Positions 37,707-48,174 of a stretch of 64,000 nt of DNA are shown in pieces (position 1 is the first letter of the stretch; the number at the start of each line of letters is the position of its first letter). Position numbers and translations under genes: made by a program. Location: the NCBI RefSeq assembly GCF_020271745.1, contig NZ_CP084296.1, positions 1,860,001 through 1,924,000 of the forward strand, written 5' to 3'. This DNA is from Providencia alcalifaciens (GTDB lineage: Bacteria > Pseudomonadota > Gammaproteobacteria > Enterobacterales > Enterobacteriaceae). The notes beneath the pieces were generated by a model. That model was given only the letters and a program-made list of their open reading frames with translations, ran no database searches and was not told the DNA's origin.

Positions 37707-38690
37707 TTAAGGAATGAGTAAGCTTGAGCCTTGAGTTTTACGTTGTTCCAATGTTTGATGGGCTTTTTGGGCATCTTTCAGTGCAAAAATTTGAGATGCC
37801 GGCACATCCACATTCACTTTGCCACTTAAAATCATGTCAAACAGGGCTTTGCTGGCTTGGTCTAACTCTTCTCTGTTAGTGACATAGCCACCCAGTGATG
37901 GGCGGGTCACATACAGAGAGCCTTTTTGATTTAAGATCCCTAAGTTAACCCCAGTTACGGCGCCAGAAGCATTACCAAAGCTCACCATCAAACCGCGACG
38001 CTTCAGAGAATCTAAAGAAGCCAACCACGTCGCTTGACCTACGGAGTCATACACCACATTCACTTTTTCACCGTGAGTGATCTCTTTTACGCGTTCAGCA
38101 ATGTTTTCGGTTTGATAGTTGATAACTTCCCATGCGCCCGCGGCTTTTGCACGCTGCGCTTTCTCTTGCGAACCAACAGTACCAATCATTTTCGCGCCTA
38201 ACGCTTTTGCCCATTGGCAAGCTATTAAACCAACACCACCCGCCGCCGCGTGGAATAAGAAAACTTCATCTTTTTGAACTTGATAGGTTTGATTGAGCAG
38301 GTAGTAAACCGTCATTCCCTTAAGCGAACAGGCAGCCGCTTGCTCGAAGGTGATGTCATCGGGTAAGTGTGCCACGGCATTGACGGGCACATTATGAACT
38401 TCACTGTAGGCCCCTAGCGGACCCTGTGCGTAAACCACACGATCACCCGGTTTGAAACCTGTGACTTGGGAGCCAGTTTTAACCACTACACCCGCCGCTT
38501 CTGTGCCAAGTCCACATGGCAAACTTGCAACTGGATACAGCCCACTGCGTACATAGGTATCAATAAAGTTAATACCAATTGCACGGTTTTCGATTTGGAT
38601 TTCGTTTTCAGCCGGCGCATTCGGGGAATAGTCGACAAAATTAAGAACTTCAGGACCACCATGTTGCGAAAATTCAATACGTTTTGCCAT
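37707..38690 (-). CDS. qorA: NADPH:quinone oxidoreductase
   Basis: Encodes 327 residues of the zinc-free medium-chain dehydrogenase family. The NADPH-binding AAAGGVG is at residues 148-154. Conserved GIGINFIDTYVRSGLYP-like (GINFIDTYVRSG) and LPCGLGTEAAG segments precede it. It reduces quinones by one-electron transfer in E. coli Qor. GGAG lies 7 bases before the chosen ATG; an ATG four codons upstream is less well placed. It is divergent from dnaB, as in E. coli. Confidence 0.93.
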   Translation of the reverse strand: MAKRIEFSQHGGPEVLNFVDYSPNAPAENEIQIENRAIGINFIDTYVRSGLYPVASLPCGLGTEAAGVVVKTGSQVTGFKPGDRVVYAQGPLGAYSEVHNVPVNAVAHLPDDITFEQAAACSLKGMTVYYLLNQTYQVQKDEVFLFHAAAGGVGLIACQWAKALGAKMIGTVGSQEKAQRAKAAGAWEVINYQTENIAERVKEITHGEKVNVVYDSVGQATWLASLDSLKRRGLMVSFGNASGAVTGVNLGILNQKGSLYVTRPSLGGYVTNREELDQASKALFDMILSGKVNVDVPASQIFALKDAQKAHQTLEQRKTQGSSLLIP

Positions 38691-38902
38691 GATCATCTCC
38701 AATGAGTGAGTTTGTTTTTATTAACAGTATCAATTGCTCCATCATAACGCGATGCTTTAATGAGAAGAATTATCGGTTTGTGCACTGCGTTAAGATTGTG
38801 CCTGCAATAATATCTTGTGCGGATAACAATAAAGACGCCACATGACACCTAAGATTGGCGTATACTAACTGTTGGTTAATTATAGACGTGGATATTTCAA
38901 GT

Positions 38903-40312
38903 ATGGCTAAAAAACCCTCCTCAGATTACAAGACAAACCCACCGCGCGATCAGCAAATGGAAGGCTTAAAACTTCCGCCGCACTCTATCGAAGCGGAACA
39001 GTCTGTATTGGGGGGACTGATGTTAGACAACGAACGCTGGGACACTGTTTCCGAGCGTGTCACGTCAGCGGACTTTTTTAGTCGTCCTCATCGCACTATC
39101 TTTGCGCAGATGCAAATCTTGCTAGAGCAGGGCAAACCCATTGACTTGATCACCCTGTCAGAATCCCTTGAACAGCAAGGAGAATTGGACAGCGTCGGAG
39201 GCTTTGCTTACTTAGCGGAATTATCAAAAAATACCCCAAGTGCGGCGAACATCAACGCTTATGCGGACATCGTCCGTGAACGCGCCATTGTGCGCGATAT
39301 GATCTCCGTCGCCAATGATATTGCTGATGCTGGGTATGACCCACAAGGTCGCAGTAGCGAAGATTTACTCGATTTCGCAGAAACCAAAGTTTTCCAAATC
39401 GCAGAATCTCGCGCGAATAAAGATGAAGGTCCGAAAGGGATTGAAGCGATTTTGTCGGAAACCGTTGAGAAAATCGAACAGCTTTATCAGCAGCCTCATG
39501 ATGGTGTCACCGGTGTTTCCACGGGCTATCAAGATTTAGATAAGAAAACCGCAGGGTTACAAGGCTCAGATTTAATTATTGTTGCCGCGCGTCCATCCAT
39601 GGGTAAAACCACTTTTGCGATGAACTTGTGTGAAAACGCCGCGATGACTGAAGAAAAACCAGTACTTATCTTCAGTTTGGAGATGCCCGGCAACCAGATC
39701 ATGATGCGTATGCTCGCGTCACTGTCTCGCGTAGACCAAACCCGTATTCGTACGGGGCAGCTTGATGATGAGGATTGGGCACGAATTTCGAGCACCATGG
39801 GCATATTGATGGAAAAACGCAATATGTACATTGATGACTCATCGGGGTTAACGCCAACAGAAGTCCGTTCTCGTGCTCGCCGAATTTATCGCGAACACGG
39901 CGGGTTAAGCCTGATTATGATCGACTACCTTCAGTTAATGCGTGTGCCAGCGTTATCCGATAACCGTACATTGGAAATCGCTGAAATTTCTCGTTCTCTC
40001 AAGGCATTAGCGAAAGAATTAAACGTGCCGGTGGTGGCACTTTCCCAGTTAAACCGTAGCTTGGAGCAACGAGCAGACAAACGCCCAGTCAACTCCGACT
40101 TACGTGAGTCAGGCTCCATCGAGCAAGATGCCGACTTAATCATGTTTATCTATCGTGACGAGGTCTATCACGATAACAGCGACCTCAAAGGGGTCGCAGA
40201 AATTATTTTAGGTAAGCAGCGTAATGGTCCGATAGGGACGGTGAGGCTGACGTTTAATGGGCAGTGGTCGAGGTTTGATAATTATGCGGGGCCAGCCTAC
40301 GATGACGAATAA
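38903..40312 (+). CDS. dnaB: replicative DNA helicase
   Basis: Encodes 469 residues, nearly the E. coli DnaB length and alignable along its whole length. The N-terminal collar domain begins LPPHSIEAEQSVLGGLM. The RecA-like domain has Walker A ARPSMGKTT with K235, Walker B LIMIDYLQLM and the arginine-finger region near the C-terminus; the protein ends in YDDE. It unwinds DNA ahead of the replisome as a hexamer loaded by DnaC. A longer frame starting upstream is not supported by the family start. Confidence 0.98.
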   Translation: MAKKPSSDYKTNPPRDQQMEGLKLPPHSIEAEQSVLGGLMLDNERWDTVSERVTSADFFSRPHRTIFAQMQILLEQGKPIDLITLSESLEQQGELDSVGGFAYLAELSKNTPSAANINAYADIVRERAIVRDMISVANDIADAGYDPQGRSSEDLLDFAETKVFQIAESRANKDEGPKGIEAILSETVEKIEQLYQQPHDGVTGVSTGYQDLDKKTAGLQGSDLIIVAARPSMGKTTFAMNLCENAAMTEEKPVLIFSLEMPGNQIMMRMLASLSRVDQTRIRTGQLDDEDWARISSTMGILMEKRNMYIDDSSGLTPTEVRSRARRIYREHGGLSLIMIDYLQLMRVPALSDNRTLEIAEISRSLKALAKELNVPVVALSQLNRSLEQRADKRPVNSDLRESGSIEQDADLIMFIYRDEVYHDNSDLKGVAEIILGKQRNGPIGTVRLTFNGQWSRFDNYAGPAYDDE

Positions 40313-40315
40313 CCT

Positions 40316-40510
40316 AATCTCGTCATATTTTGAGCTGTAGCTGTGTTGGTTGCTCTCAGCCACCCTAGTCACATACTTGTGTATGCTCCTAGGGATGGCT
40401 TCGTTTACCGCCTTGCTACAGTTCAAACTATTTAGAGATTGGTAAGCCTCGTCATACTTCACAGTGCGAATTATTTAGAGGTTGATAAGCTCGTCATATT
40501 TTGAGCTTAT
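40316..40510. repeat. YPAL-like intergenic palindromic repeat
   Basis: The gap between dnaB and alr is occupied by a repeat that reads CGTCATATTTTGAGCTGTAG, then TTGGTTGCTCTCAGCCACC, then an inner palindrome CCCTAGTCACATAC/GTATGCTCCTAGGG, then TTTACCGCCTTGCTACAGTTC and ATTTAGAG. This order matches the enterobacterial YPAL element described in Yersinia, as far as I recall it. A second partial copy of the end (TTGATAAGCTCGTCATATTT) follows, so the block is duplicated at one edge. The ends can pair with each other to form a long RNA hairpin. Confidence 0.65.
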
Positions 40511-40572
40511 AGAAAATTGAAGATTGAAGACTAAATAAATTAAATTTTAAAATGAATAATTAAGAGGAAGAA

Positions 40573-41655
40573 ATGAAAGCGGCAACCGCATTAATAAACC
40601 GCCGCGCTCTGCGACACAACCTGCAACGCGTGAGAGAATTGGCGCCGAATAGCCGTCTGATTGCAGTTGTTAAAGCAAACGCTTATGGTCATGGATTAAT
40701 TGGAGTTGGTACCGAAATTCAAGGAATTGTCGACGGTTTTGGGGTGGCGCGTTTAAATGAAGCTTTGCTACTTCGACATCAAGGCGTGACAAAACCCATT
40801 GTTTTATTAGAAGGTTTCTTCGAAAAATCCGATTTGCAGCTGATGGTGGAATATAACATCGATACGGTGATCCACTGCATCGAACAACTGGAAATGCTGG
40901 AAAATGCCCTGCTCGCCAAAAAAATCAAAGTGTGGATGAAACTCGATACTGGCATGCATCGCCTTGGCGTACTTCCTCAGCATGCGGAAAGTTTTTACCA
41001 ACGTCTTCAAAGCTGTAGCAACGTTGATTTACCTATCAACATTGTTAGCCACTTCTGTCAGGCAGATGCGCCTGAACTCCCAACCACCAAAAAACAAATC
41101 GAATGCTTCCAACAGTTTGTCTCTGATAAACCGGGTGAAAAATCCATCGCGGCATCCGCAGGGATCCTCTTATGGCCAGAAGCTCATTATGACTGGGTTC
41201 GCCCCGGTATTATGATGTATGGCGCCTCACCGCAAGAAGGCAAAAGCGCTGCAAGCTTCGGTTTATTACCCGTCATGACCTTAAAATCCAGCCTGATTGC
41301 CGTGAGAGAGCATTCGGCCGGGCAGTGTGTTGGCTACGGCGAAACATGGTGCAGTGAACGCAATACCCGCCTTGGGGTAGTAGCGATTGGGTATGGAGAT
41401 GGTTACCCGCGTAATGTGCCATCAGGAACACCAGTTCTAGTAAATGGACGAAAAGTGCCGATTATTGGGCGAATTTCCATGGATATGACCGTCGTGGATT
41501 TAGGGCCAGATGCCACTGATAAAGTGGGAGATGATGTCATTTTATGGGGAAATGCTCTGCCAGTGGAAGAAATTGCCACACAAACAGGCATCATTAACTA
41601 TGAGCTTTTGACGAAATTGACCTCACGAGTCGCAATGGAATATGTAGACGAATAG
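40573..41655 (+). CDS. alr: alanine racemase
   Basis: Encodes 360 residues. The PLP lysine is K34 in [10 protein letters not shown], and the second catalytic residue, Tyr, is in [20 protein letters not shown] and the C-terminal [13 protein letters not shown] block are also conserved. It makes D-alanine for peptidoglycan. AGAGGAAG precedes the ATG. It lies between dnaB and tyrB as in E. coli. Confidence 0.97.
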   Translation: MKAATALINRRALRHNLQRVRELAPNSRLIAVVKANAYGHGLIGVGTEIQGIVDGFGVARLNEALLLRHQGVTKPIVLLEGFFEKSDLQLMVEYNIDTVIHCIEQLEMLENALLAKKIKVWMKLDTGMHRLGVLPQHAESFYQRLQSCSNVDLPINIVSHFCQADAPELPTTKKQIECFQQFVSDKPGEKSIAASAGILLWPEAHYDWVRPGIMMYGASPQEGKSAASFGLLPVMTLKSSLIAVREHSAGQCVGYGETWCSERNTRLGVVAIGYGDGYPRNVPSGTPVLVNGRKVPIIGRISMDMTVVDLGPDATDKVGDDVILWGNALPVEEIATQTGIINYELLTKLTSRVAMEYVDE

Positions 41656-41719
41656 ATTTTAAAGGGTTATTTTCACAAGACAAAAGTAATAAAGAAAACC
41701 TACAAGTAGGAGATATCCT

Positions 41720-42916
41720 GTGTACCAACATGTTGATGCTTATCCGGGCGACCCAATTTTATCGCTGATGGATGAATTTAATAAAGATACTCGTGAAGGC
41801 AAAATTAACCTGAGTATTGGTCTTTATTATGATGCAGAGGGGAAAACCCCTGAGCTGGAAACCGTCGGCACAGCGAAAGCTGCACTGAGACAACTTCCGG
41901 CAAGTGCATCGCTTTATCTGCCAATGGAAGGTTTGAAAGATTACCGTACTGAATTACAAAAATTGGTGTTCGGTGAAGATTGCCCGCTAATTGCTCAAGA
42001 GCGTATTGCTACTGTACAAACCATCGGTGGTTCTGGCGCACTGAAAATCGGGGCTGATTTTTTACACCATTATTTCCCAAATTCAGAAGTCTGGTGCAGT
42101 AACCCAACATGGGAAAACCACGCCTCTATCTTCTCTGGCGCGGGCACGAAAGTGCATTACTACCCTTATTTCGATGAAAAAACTAAAGGGGTTAAATTCG
42201 ATGAAATGCTGGAAACTTTCAAAAAGTTACCGGAAAACAGTATCATCTTAATGCACCCTTGCTGCCATAACCCAACAGGCTCCGATTTAACGCCAGCTCA
42301 GTGGGATGAAGTGACGAAAGTGGCACTTGAACACAAATTGATCCCATTCTTAGATATCGCGTATCAAGGTTTTGCAGAAGGTATCGATGAAGATGCTTAT
42401 GCAATTCGCGCGATGGTGAAAGCGGGTCTGCCAGTATTCGTCAGCAATTCATTCTCGAAAATTTTTGGTATTTACGGTGAGCGTGCAGGTGGTTTATCTG
42501 TTATCTGTAAAGATAAAGATGAGCGCGACCGCGTGTTGGGGCAATTGAAAGCGGGCGTGCGTCGTCTGTATTCAAGCCCACCGTCGAACGGTGCAAAAAT
42601 TGTTGCGGCAGTACTGACTGATAGCCAACAAAAAGCCAAATGGCTGGACGAAGTGGAAGAGATGCGTCTGCGTATTTTAGATATGCGTACCGTCTTGGTG
42701 GATGAGCTGAAAAAAGCGCTACCAAACAATAACTTCGACCACCTGTTAAAACAGCGCGGTATGTTCAGCTACACTGGTTTTTCTCAACAACAAGTTGACC
42801 GTCTGAAAGATGAGTTTGCGGTTTATTTAGTTGGAACAGGTCGTGTGTGTATGGCAGGTGTAAACCGTCATAACGTGAAGCGTATCGTGGAAGCGTTCGC
42901 GGCAGTTAGCCAGTAA
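41720..42916 (+). CDS. tyrB: aromatic-amino-acid aminotransferase
   Basis: Encodes 398 residues of the class I aminotransferase family. The GTG start fits the family N-terminus ([17 protein letters not shown]) and has GGAG 8 bases upstream. The PLP lysine is K247 in [14 protein letters not shown], and the substrate Arg region is in the C-terminal GRVCMAGVN. It transaminates tyrosine, phenylalanine and leucine keto acids. The sequence fits TyrB better than AspC, helped by its position after alr. Confidence 0.94.
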   Translation: MYQHVDAYPGDPILSLMDEFNKDTREGKINLSIGLYYDAEGKTPELETVGTAKAALRQLPASASLYLPMEGLKDYRTELQKLVFGEDCPLIAQERIATVQTIGGSGALKIGADFLHHYFPNSEVWCSNPTWENHASIFSGAGTKVHYYPYFDEKTKGVKFDEMLETFKKLPENSIILMHPCCHNPTGSDLTPAQWDEVTKVALEHKLIPFLDIAYQGFAEGIDEDAYAIRAMVKAGLPVFVSNSFSKIFGIYGERAGGLSVICKDKDERDRVLGQLKAGVRRLYSSPPSNGAKIVAAVLTDSQQKAKWLDEVEEMRLRILDMRTVLVDELKKALPNNNFDHLLKQRGMFSYTGFSQQQVDRLKDEFAVYLVGTGRVCMAGVNRHNVKRIVEAFAAVSQ

Positions 42917-42968
42917 TAGCGAGTAACAGGGCAGTTAGTTAGTCATAAACTGTTATATAAGCATTAAA

Positions 42969-42993
42969 AAGGGGAACTGAGTTCCCCTTTTTC
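42969..42993 (+). terminator. terminator between tyrB and uvrA
   Basis: Stem AAGGGGAACT/AGTTCCCCTT around a GA-type loop, followed by T-rich sequence on the plus strand and an A/T stretch on the other. Confidence 0.8.
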
Positions 42994-43025
42994 TATTTTG
43001 ATTGACGGTTTTTACTCAGACTATT

Positions 43026-45860
43026 TTAATAGCCTCGAGCTAAAATCGGTTTTAAGAAACGCGCAGTATGGGATTTTTTACATTCAGCCACTTGCTCTGG
43101 GGTACCTGAAATTAAAATCTCACCGCCACCGCTACCACCTTCAGGACCTAAGTCAACAATCCAGTCTGCTGTTTTGATCACATCCAAGTTATGCTCGATG
43201 ACCACGATGGTATTGCCTTGATCACGTAACTGATGCAGGACGACTAATAGCTGTTGGATATCTGCAAAATGCAGACCTGTTGTTGGCTCATCCAAGATAT
43301 AAATGGTTTGCCCCGTTCCTCGTTTGGATAATTCGCGAGCCAATTTCACACGCTGGGCTTCACCACCTGACAAGGTCGTCGCAGATTGGCCTAAACGAAT
43401 ATAGGAGAGACCCACATCCATCAGAGTTTGCAGCTTACGTGCTAGCGCAGGCACGGCATCAAAGAATTCACGGGACTCTTCGATGGTCATATCCAACACT
43501 TCATGAATGCTTTTGCCTTTGTATTTGATCTCTAAGGTTTCGCGGTTATAACGCTTGCCTTTACATTGATCACACGGCACATACACATCAGGCAGGAAGT
43601 GCATTTCGACTTTAATTACCCCATCCCCTTGGCAGGCTTCACAACGTCCACCTTTTACGTTAAAGCTGAAACGACCAGGGTTATAGCCGCGAGTTCTTGA
43701 TTCAGGTACACCCGCAAACAGCTCACGAATTGGCGTAAATATGCCCGTGTAAGTGGCTGGGTTCGAACGTGGAGTACGTCCAATAGGGCTTTGGTCGATA
43801 TCGATCACTTTATCGAAATGCTCTAAACCTTCGACATTGGTATACGGCGCAGGGTTAATCACCGTTGCCCCATTTAACTGGCGCTGAGCAATTGGGAATA
43901 GTGTATCGTTGATGAGTGTGGATTTACCGGAACCAGAAACCCCTGTAATACACGTAAATAAGCCAACAGGAATATTCAGGGTGACATTCTTCAGGTTGTT
44001 GCCTGTTGCGCCAGAGACCGTCAGCACTTTGTCTTTATTAAATGGAACACGGGTTTGCGGGATATCAATCTTGCGCTCGCCACTTAAGAATTTACCCGTT
44101 AAAGATTCTGGGTTAGCAACAATATCTTCCAGTGTGCCTTGTGCCACAATTTGTCCACCGTGAACACCGGCTCCTGGGCCAATATCAATCACATGGTCGG
44201 CTGCGCGGATCGCATCTTCATCATGTTCAACCACAATTACGGTGTTCCCTAAGTTGCGTAGGTGAATCAGGGTTTCCAGTAATCGATCATTATCGCGCTG
44301 GTGGAGGCCGATAGACGGTTCATCCAGCACGTACATCACACCAACCAGACCTGCACCAATTTGGCTTGCTAGACGAATACGTTGTGCCTCACCACCGGAT
44401 AAGGTTTCTGCGGAGCGTGAAAGGCTTAGGTAATTAAGCCCCACATTCACTAAGAACTTCAGACGGTCGCTGATCTCTTTCAGGATTTTTTCAGCAATCT
44501 TGGCACGTTGTCCACTGAGTTTTAAGTTTTGGAAAAACTCCATCGCATGACCGATGCTGTAATCCGCAATTTCAGGCAGCGTGGTATTTTCCACAAACAC
44601 AAAGCGAGCTTCTTTACGCAGACGGGTTCCAGAGCAAGTCACACAAGGGCGGTTGCTAATATATTTTGCTAACTCTTCGCGCACCGCGGTAGATTCCGTT
44701 TCTTTATAACGGCGTTCCATATTGTTAAGCACACCTTCGAACGGGTGGTGGCGTACGGTAACATCTCCGCGATCATTACGGTATTTGAATTCAATGGTTT
44801 CTTTGCCAGAACCATACAAAATGACTTTTTGAATGGCAGGGCTGAGTGAGTCATAGGGAGCTTCAACATCAAATTTATAGTGTTCTCCCAGTGACATTAA
44901 CATCTGAAAATAATAAAAATTACGACGATCCCAGCCACGGATAGCCCCACCCGCAAGGGAAATTTCGGGACTTTGAATCACGCGCTCAGGGTCAAAAAAC
45001 TGCTGAACCCCTAAGCCGTCACAGCTTGGGCAAGCCCCAGCGGGGTTGTTGAATGAGAACAGTCGCGGTTCTAACTCCATCATGCTATAGCCACAAACGG
45101 GGCACGCAAAGTTAGCAGAGAACACCAATTCTTCGGCTTTTGGATCATCCATATCGGCGACAACAGCGGTGCCGCCAGATAGCTCTAGTGCTGTTTCAAA
45201 GGATTCAGCAAGACGCTGGGCGATATCATCACGCACTTTGAAACGGTCAACCACCACTTCAATGGTATGTTTTTTCTGTAATTCGAGTTTTGGCGGGTCG
45301 GATAAATCACAAACTTCACCATCAATACGGGCGCGAATATACCCTTGGCTCGCTAAGTTATCGAGTAACTTAACGTGTTCACCTTTACGCTCCTTCACGA
45401 CCGGAGCTAGCAGCATCATACGGCGATCGGTCGGCTGTGCGAGGACGTTATCCACCATCTGGCTGACGGTTTGTGCCGCAAGCGGAATATCATGATCAGG
45501 GCAACGAGGTTCACCCACACGGGCAAACAATAGACGCAGGTAATCATGGATTTCGGTGATAGTCCCGACCGTTGAACGCGGGTTATGGGAAGTGGATTTT
45601 TGTTCAATGGAGATAGCAGGGGACAGCCCTTCAATATGGTCAACATCCGGCTTTTCCATTAAAGAAAGGAATTGACGAGCATACGCGGATAGTGACTCAA
45701 CATAACGGCGCTGACCTTCGGCATAAAGTGTATCAAAGGCAAGGGAAGATTTTCCTGAACCAGATAGCCCTGTAATAACTATCAGCTTGTCTCGGGGGAT
45801 GATGAGATTGATATTTTTTAGGTTATGAGTGCGTGCGCCGCGGACTTCGATATTCTCCAT
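43026..45860 (-). CDS. uvrA: excinuclease ABC subunit A
   Basis: Encodes 944 residues, normal for UvrA. It has two ABC ATPase modules: the first Walker A is GLSGSGKSS at residues 31-39 and the second is GVSGSGKST near residue 640. Each module has an LSGGEAQR signature. Zinc fingers are visible in CPVCGYSM ... CPSCDGLG and CEACQGDG ... [10 protein letters not shown]. It finds bulky DNA lesions with UvrB. It is divergent from ssb with a LexA box between them, as in E. coli. Confidence 0.98.
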   Translation of the reverse strand: MENIEVRGARTHNLKNINLIIPRDKLIVITGLSGSGKSSLAFDTLYAEGQRRYVESLSAYARQFLSLMEKPDVDHIEGLSPAISIEQKSTSHNPRSTVGTITEIHDYLRLLFARVGEPRCPDHDIPLAAQTVSQMVDNVLAQPTDRRMMLLAPVVKERKGEHVKLLDNLASQGYIRARIDGEVCDLSDPPKLELQKKHTIEVVVDRFKVRDDIAQRLAESFETALELSGGTAVVADMDDPKAEELVFSANFACPVCGYSMMELEPRLFSFNNPAGACPSCDGLGVQQFFDPERVIQSPEISLAGGAIRGWDRRNFYYFQMLMSLGEHYKFDVEAPYDSLSPAIQKVILYGSGKETIEFKYRNDRGDVTVRHHPFEGVLNNMERRYKETESTAVREELAKYISNRPCVTCSGTRLRKEARFVFVENTTLPEIADYSIGHAMEFFQNLKLSGQRAKIAEKILKEISDRLKFLVNVGLNYLSLSRSAETLSGGEAQRIRLASQIGAGLVGVMYVLDEPSIGLHQRDNDRLLETLIHLRNLGNTVIVVEHDEDAIRAADHVIDIGPGAGVHGGQIVAQGTLEDIVANPESLTGKFLSGERKIDIPQTRVPFNKDKVLTVSGATGNNLKNVTLNIPVGLFTCITGVSGSGKSTLINDTLFPIAQRQLNGATVINPAPYTNVEGLEHFDKVIDIDQSPIGRTPRSNPATYTGIFTPIRELFAGVPESRTRGYNPGRFSFNVKGGRCEACQGDGVIKVEMHFLPDVYVPCDQCKGKRYNRETLEIKYKGKSIHEVLDMTIEESREFFDAVPALARKLQTLMDVGLSYIRLGQSATTLSGGEAQRVKLARELSKRGTGQTIYILDEPTTGLHFADIQQLLVVLHQLRDQGNTIVVIEHNLDVIKTADWIVDLGPEGGSGGGEILISGTPEQVAECKKSHTARFLKPILARGY

Positions 45861-46204
45861 TTACCACTTCCCGAATGAATTGATAGTGAACAAAAATGAA
45901 CTTGGTAGTCTTAATTAACGAGCCAGTATTAATAAACGATTTAGTATTGCACAAAATTTGCTGAATGGATATACAGTATATGCGCTCTTTATATTTCATT
46001 CCATAGGGGGCAGATGGCAACTTATCTGTGACGCCAATAATTAGCGTCTATACTAAAAATCAGTAATGCAGATTTCACTTAAATTTGGAAAGCGCTTCGC
46101 AACTTATCATCAAGCAATCTCAATTTATGGTGCAATACAGATAGGTCGTGGTAAACTTCACGGTCAGTCCAGAGATTAAAAATTCAATGCATCAGGAGTA
46201 ATAA
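45861..46204. other. uvrA-ssb divergent regulatory region
   Basis: 344 bases with no gene. It contains the shared SOS operator and the two divergent promoters. The half nearer ssb includes its ribosome binding site (AGGAG, 46195-46199). Nothing else recognisable was seen. Confidence 0.8.
45960..45979. promoter_or_regulatory. LexA (SOS) box
   Basis: CTG-AATGGATATA-CAG matches the CTG-N10-CAG consensus with an AT-rich core and a 3' TA flank. It lies between uvrA and ssb, the same place as the E. coli SOS box. Confidence 0.85.
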
Positions 46205-46729
46205 ATGGCCACCAGAGGCGTAAATAAAGTAATTCTTATCGGTAACTTAGGACAAGATCCAGAAATCCGTTATATGCCTAACGGCGGAGCTGTCGCTAAC
46301 CTGACTCTGGCAACTTCTGAAAGTTGGCGTGACAAGCAAACCGGTGAAATGCGCGAAAAAACCGAATGGCACCGTGTGGTGATTTTCGGCAAATTAGCCG
46401 AAGTTGCCGGTGAATACCTGAAAAAAGGTTCGCAAGTTTATATCGAAGGTTCACTGCAAACCCGTAAATGGCAAGACCAAAGCGGTCAAGATCGTTACAC
46501 CACCGAAGTTGTGGTGAATATCGGCGGTTCAATGCAGATGCTTGGTGGTCGCGGCGGTGATGCCCCATCACAAGGTCAAAGCGGCGGTCAAGGCGGTTGG
46601 GGTCAACCACAACAGCCACAAGCAGCACAACAATTCAGTGGCGGCGGCGCAGCACCTGCTCCTGCGCGTTCACCAGCACCACAAACTAATGAACCACCAA
46701 TGGATTTTGATGACGATATCCCGTTCTAA
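46205..46729 (+). CDS. ssb: single-stranded DNA-binding protein
   Basis: Encodes 174 residues. The OB-fold N-terminal domain begins [20 protein letters not shown] Gly/Gln/Pro-rich linker covers about residues 115-163, and the acidic tail ends DFDDDIPF, which binds partner proteins. It coats single-stranded DNA in replication and repair. The ATG has AGGAG upstream. Confidence 0.98.
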   Translation: MATRGVNKVILIGNLGQDPEIRYMPNGGAVANLTLATSESWRDKQTGEMREKTEWHRVVIFGKLAEVAGEYLKKGSQVYIEGSLQTRKWQDQSGQDRYTTEVVVNIGGSMQMLGGRGGDAPSQGQSGGQGGWGQPQQPQAAQQFSGGGAAPAPARSPAPQTNEPPMDFDDDIPF

Positions 46730-46798
46730 CGGTTACTTGAGATCTGGTTTTGTTAAGTTTTATTATTTAAATTAAATATAACAAAGGGTTGAGATAAA

Positions 46799-46838
46799 AG
46801 TTTACAGTGAGTCTTGTAGCTTCTGTAAACTTTTTTTT
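46799..46838 (+). terminator. rho-independent terminator of ssb
   Basis: Stem AGTTTACAG/CTGTAAACT with a 15-base loop, followed by eight T. Confidence 0.88.
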
Positions 46839-46905
46839 ATGCTAGTTTTTGTTGTTAGGGGCTACCTTGAGAATTTGTTAATTTTTTAGTGGACTTAAGG
46901 ACAGA

Positions 46906-47231
46906 ATGAAGACAAAAGTATTTCAAATGGCGAGTGGAGAAAGCTACTCAATTCTTTTTGGTGAGGATGGTATGCCATTGCCTTACCATACTTGAGCAAT
47001 TCCATACTTGGTTGTACAACGCCACCCAGCATGGAATTACGATTGAGCAACTAAACGAACCATTGGAAACTAAACAAGAAAAATGAGTGCTTAATGAGCA
47101 AAGTAGCTACGGAACTCCATGGTTCGCAAGCTGATGAAAGTTTAGCTAAAAAAGAAATACAGTCTGCCACGGATGTGGCAGCAATCAGCCGTGGTGCAAA
47201 ACTAAATAGAACAGAAGTTCTAAGCATGTAG
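46906..47231 (+). pseudogene. fragments of a tyrosine recombinase N-terminal region
   Basis: Three short stretches in different frames follow one another. The first (46906-46995) begins MKTKVFQMASGESYS and ends LPYHT. The second (47000-47086) is FHTWLYNATQHGITIEQLNE and ends KQEK. The third (47094-47231) is 45 residues starting MSKVATELHG. The first two resemble the N-terminal DNA-binding part of large tyrosine recombinases found in integrative elements, with DNA missing between them. No catalytic domain is left. The family call is from memory of sequence style and is uncertain. Confidence 0.45.
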
Positions 47232-47554
47232 TGAATTAGTCTGAATGAAATCTGTCAACTTCGTCACCTCGGAACTTATCAATAAAAATCAGAAATGATC
47301 TATGCTAGCTACCGTTCAATACACATTTAAATTGCATTCACCTTCAGGGGTTTTCGTGCTATATTCGACTGGTTAAAGTGCATTGGCATGAAGGCGGTAA
47401 CGGCATCTGCTTGACCTATAGCGTAGAAACATCATCGCCAATAAGCATAGAGTTAGAAGCATGTATACTTGGAAGTTCAAATCTTCCTGAAACAACAACC
47501 ATCCGTAAGGATGAAATAACAGTTCTGAAAACACCAATTAAGAGGAATAAGCCT

Positions 47555-47662
47555 ATGAATAATAGCCTGAAAACCAAAATATTGCGTTGGGTTAAGGCGA
47601 CCGTTATTGCTGTTTCAATGGGGTTATCTGGTTCACCCAGCCTTCAACCCAATGCACTTTAA
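47555..47662 (+). CDS. short ORF with signal-peptide-like sequence
   Basis: Encodes 35 residues. AGAGGAA lies 8 bases before the ATG. A charged start (NNSLKTKILRW) and a hydrophobic stretch (ATVIAVSMGLSG) look like a signal peptide, then the frame ends after SPSLQPNAL. It may be the 5' end of a truncated secreted-protein gene. No homologue is recognised. Confidence 0.35.
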   Translation: MNNSLKTKILRWVKATVIAVSMGLSGSPSLQPNAL

Positions 47663-47967
47663 TTTACCTCAGTTAAACTAGTTCTTCGATTCATCTTATC
47701 TATTTAGTTCAGCTCATCTCTGATTCAATCTGTTCCGTGTTATGATGCTTTTGTCCAGATATGTGCTAGAGCCGATCACTGCAAACACATCCTTGGCCCA
47801 AAACACGCATTACGGTAAAGGTGTCACCTTTGGCTTGGCGTTTCTGCCTTACTATAATTTATGGTTTCGCAACAGAAAAACTGATACCGTGCAATCATTT
47901 TATGGTAGATATAACAATCTGAATTTGCTATAAATGAGCTGGGGCTACCGCCTACTGCCAACAACAA

Positions 47968-48045
47968 ATGCAACAATTACAGCTTGTAAATGGTTTGCAA
48001 GAGTTGTCAGTGACTATCACTGTCGCAGATATGCGAGGTGGCTAA
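47968..48045 (+). pseudogene. short C-terminal gene fragment
   Basis: 25 residues (MQQLQLVNGLQELSVTITVA and ending DMRGG). The frame is open further upstream to the inverted repeat at 47940, so it looks like the end of a longer gene cut at that repeat. Its stop overlaps the start region of the next small ORF, as in an operon. Confidence 0.3.
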
Positions 48046-48046
48046 C

Positions 48047-48145
48047 ATGAAACCGAAAGTTGTCAATGTTAGAAAATATCAACGCTATCGCCTAGGAAAA
48101 TGGGAGGATGTTTGTCAACATCTTCGTTCACTCCCTAGACGATAA
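48047..48145 (+). CDS. small basic ORF
   Basis: Encodes 32 residues, rich in Arg and Lys, beginning MKPKVVNVRKYQRYRLG and ending CQHLRSLPRR. It starts one base after the stop of the preceding fragment, with AGGTGG upstream. The frame ends just before the inverted repeat. It may be a genuine small accessory protein of the former element; the function is unknown. Confidence 0.4.
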   Translation: MKPKVVNVRKYQRYRLGKWEDVCQHLRSLPRR

Positions 48146-48174
48146 GTGTCATCGGTAGCCCCACCAAGCTTCAA

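Larger units (their letters stand above)
46858..48163. mobile_element. decayed mobile-element region
   Basis: 1.3 kb after the ssb terminator holds only short, broken or very small reading frames. The 9-mer GGGGCTACC starts at 46858, recurs in the same orientation at 47941 and occurs inverted at 48154-48162. The two inner copies form an 11-bp perfect inverted repeat (TGGGGCTACCG / CGGTAGCCCCA). With the recombinase fragments on the ssb side, this is the wreck of an integrated element. Its full extent may reach the RloC-like gene to the right. Confidence 0.6.

Noticed and set aside
46858-48163. A CRISPR array or attachment site array in the island
   Set aside because: The repeated 9-11-mers are too few, too short and irregularly spaced, and one is inverted.
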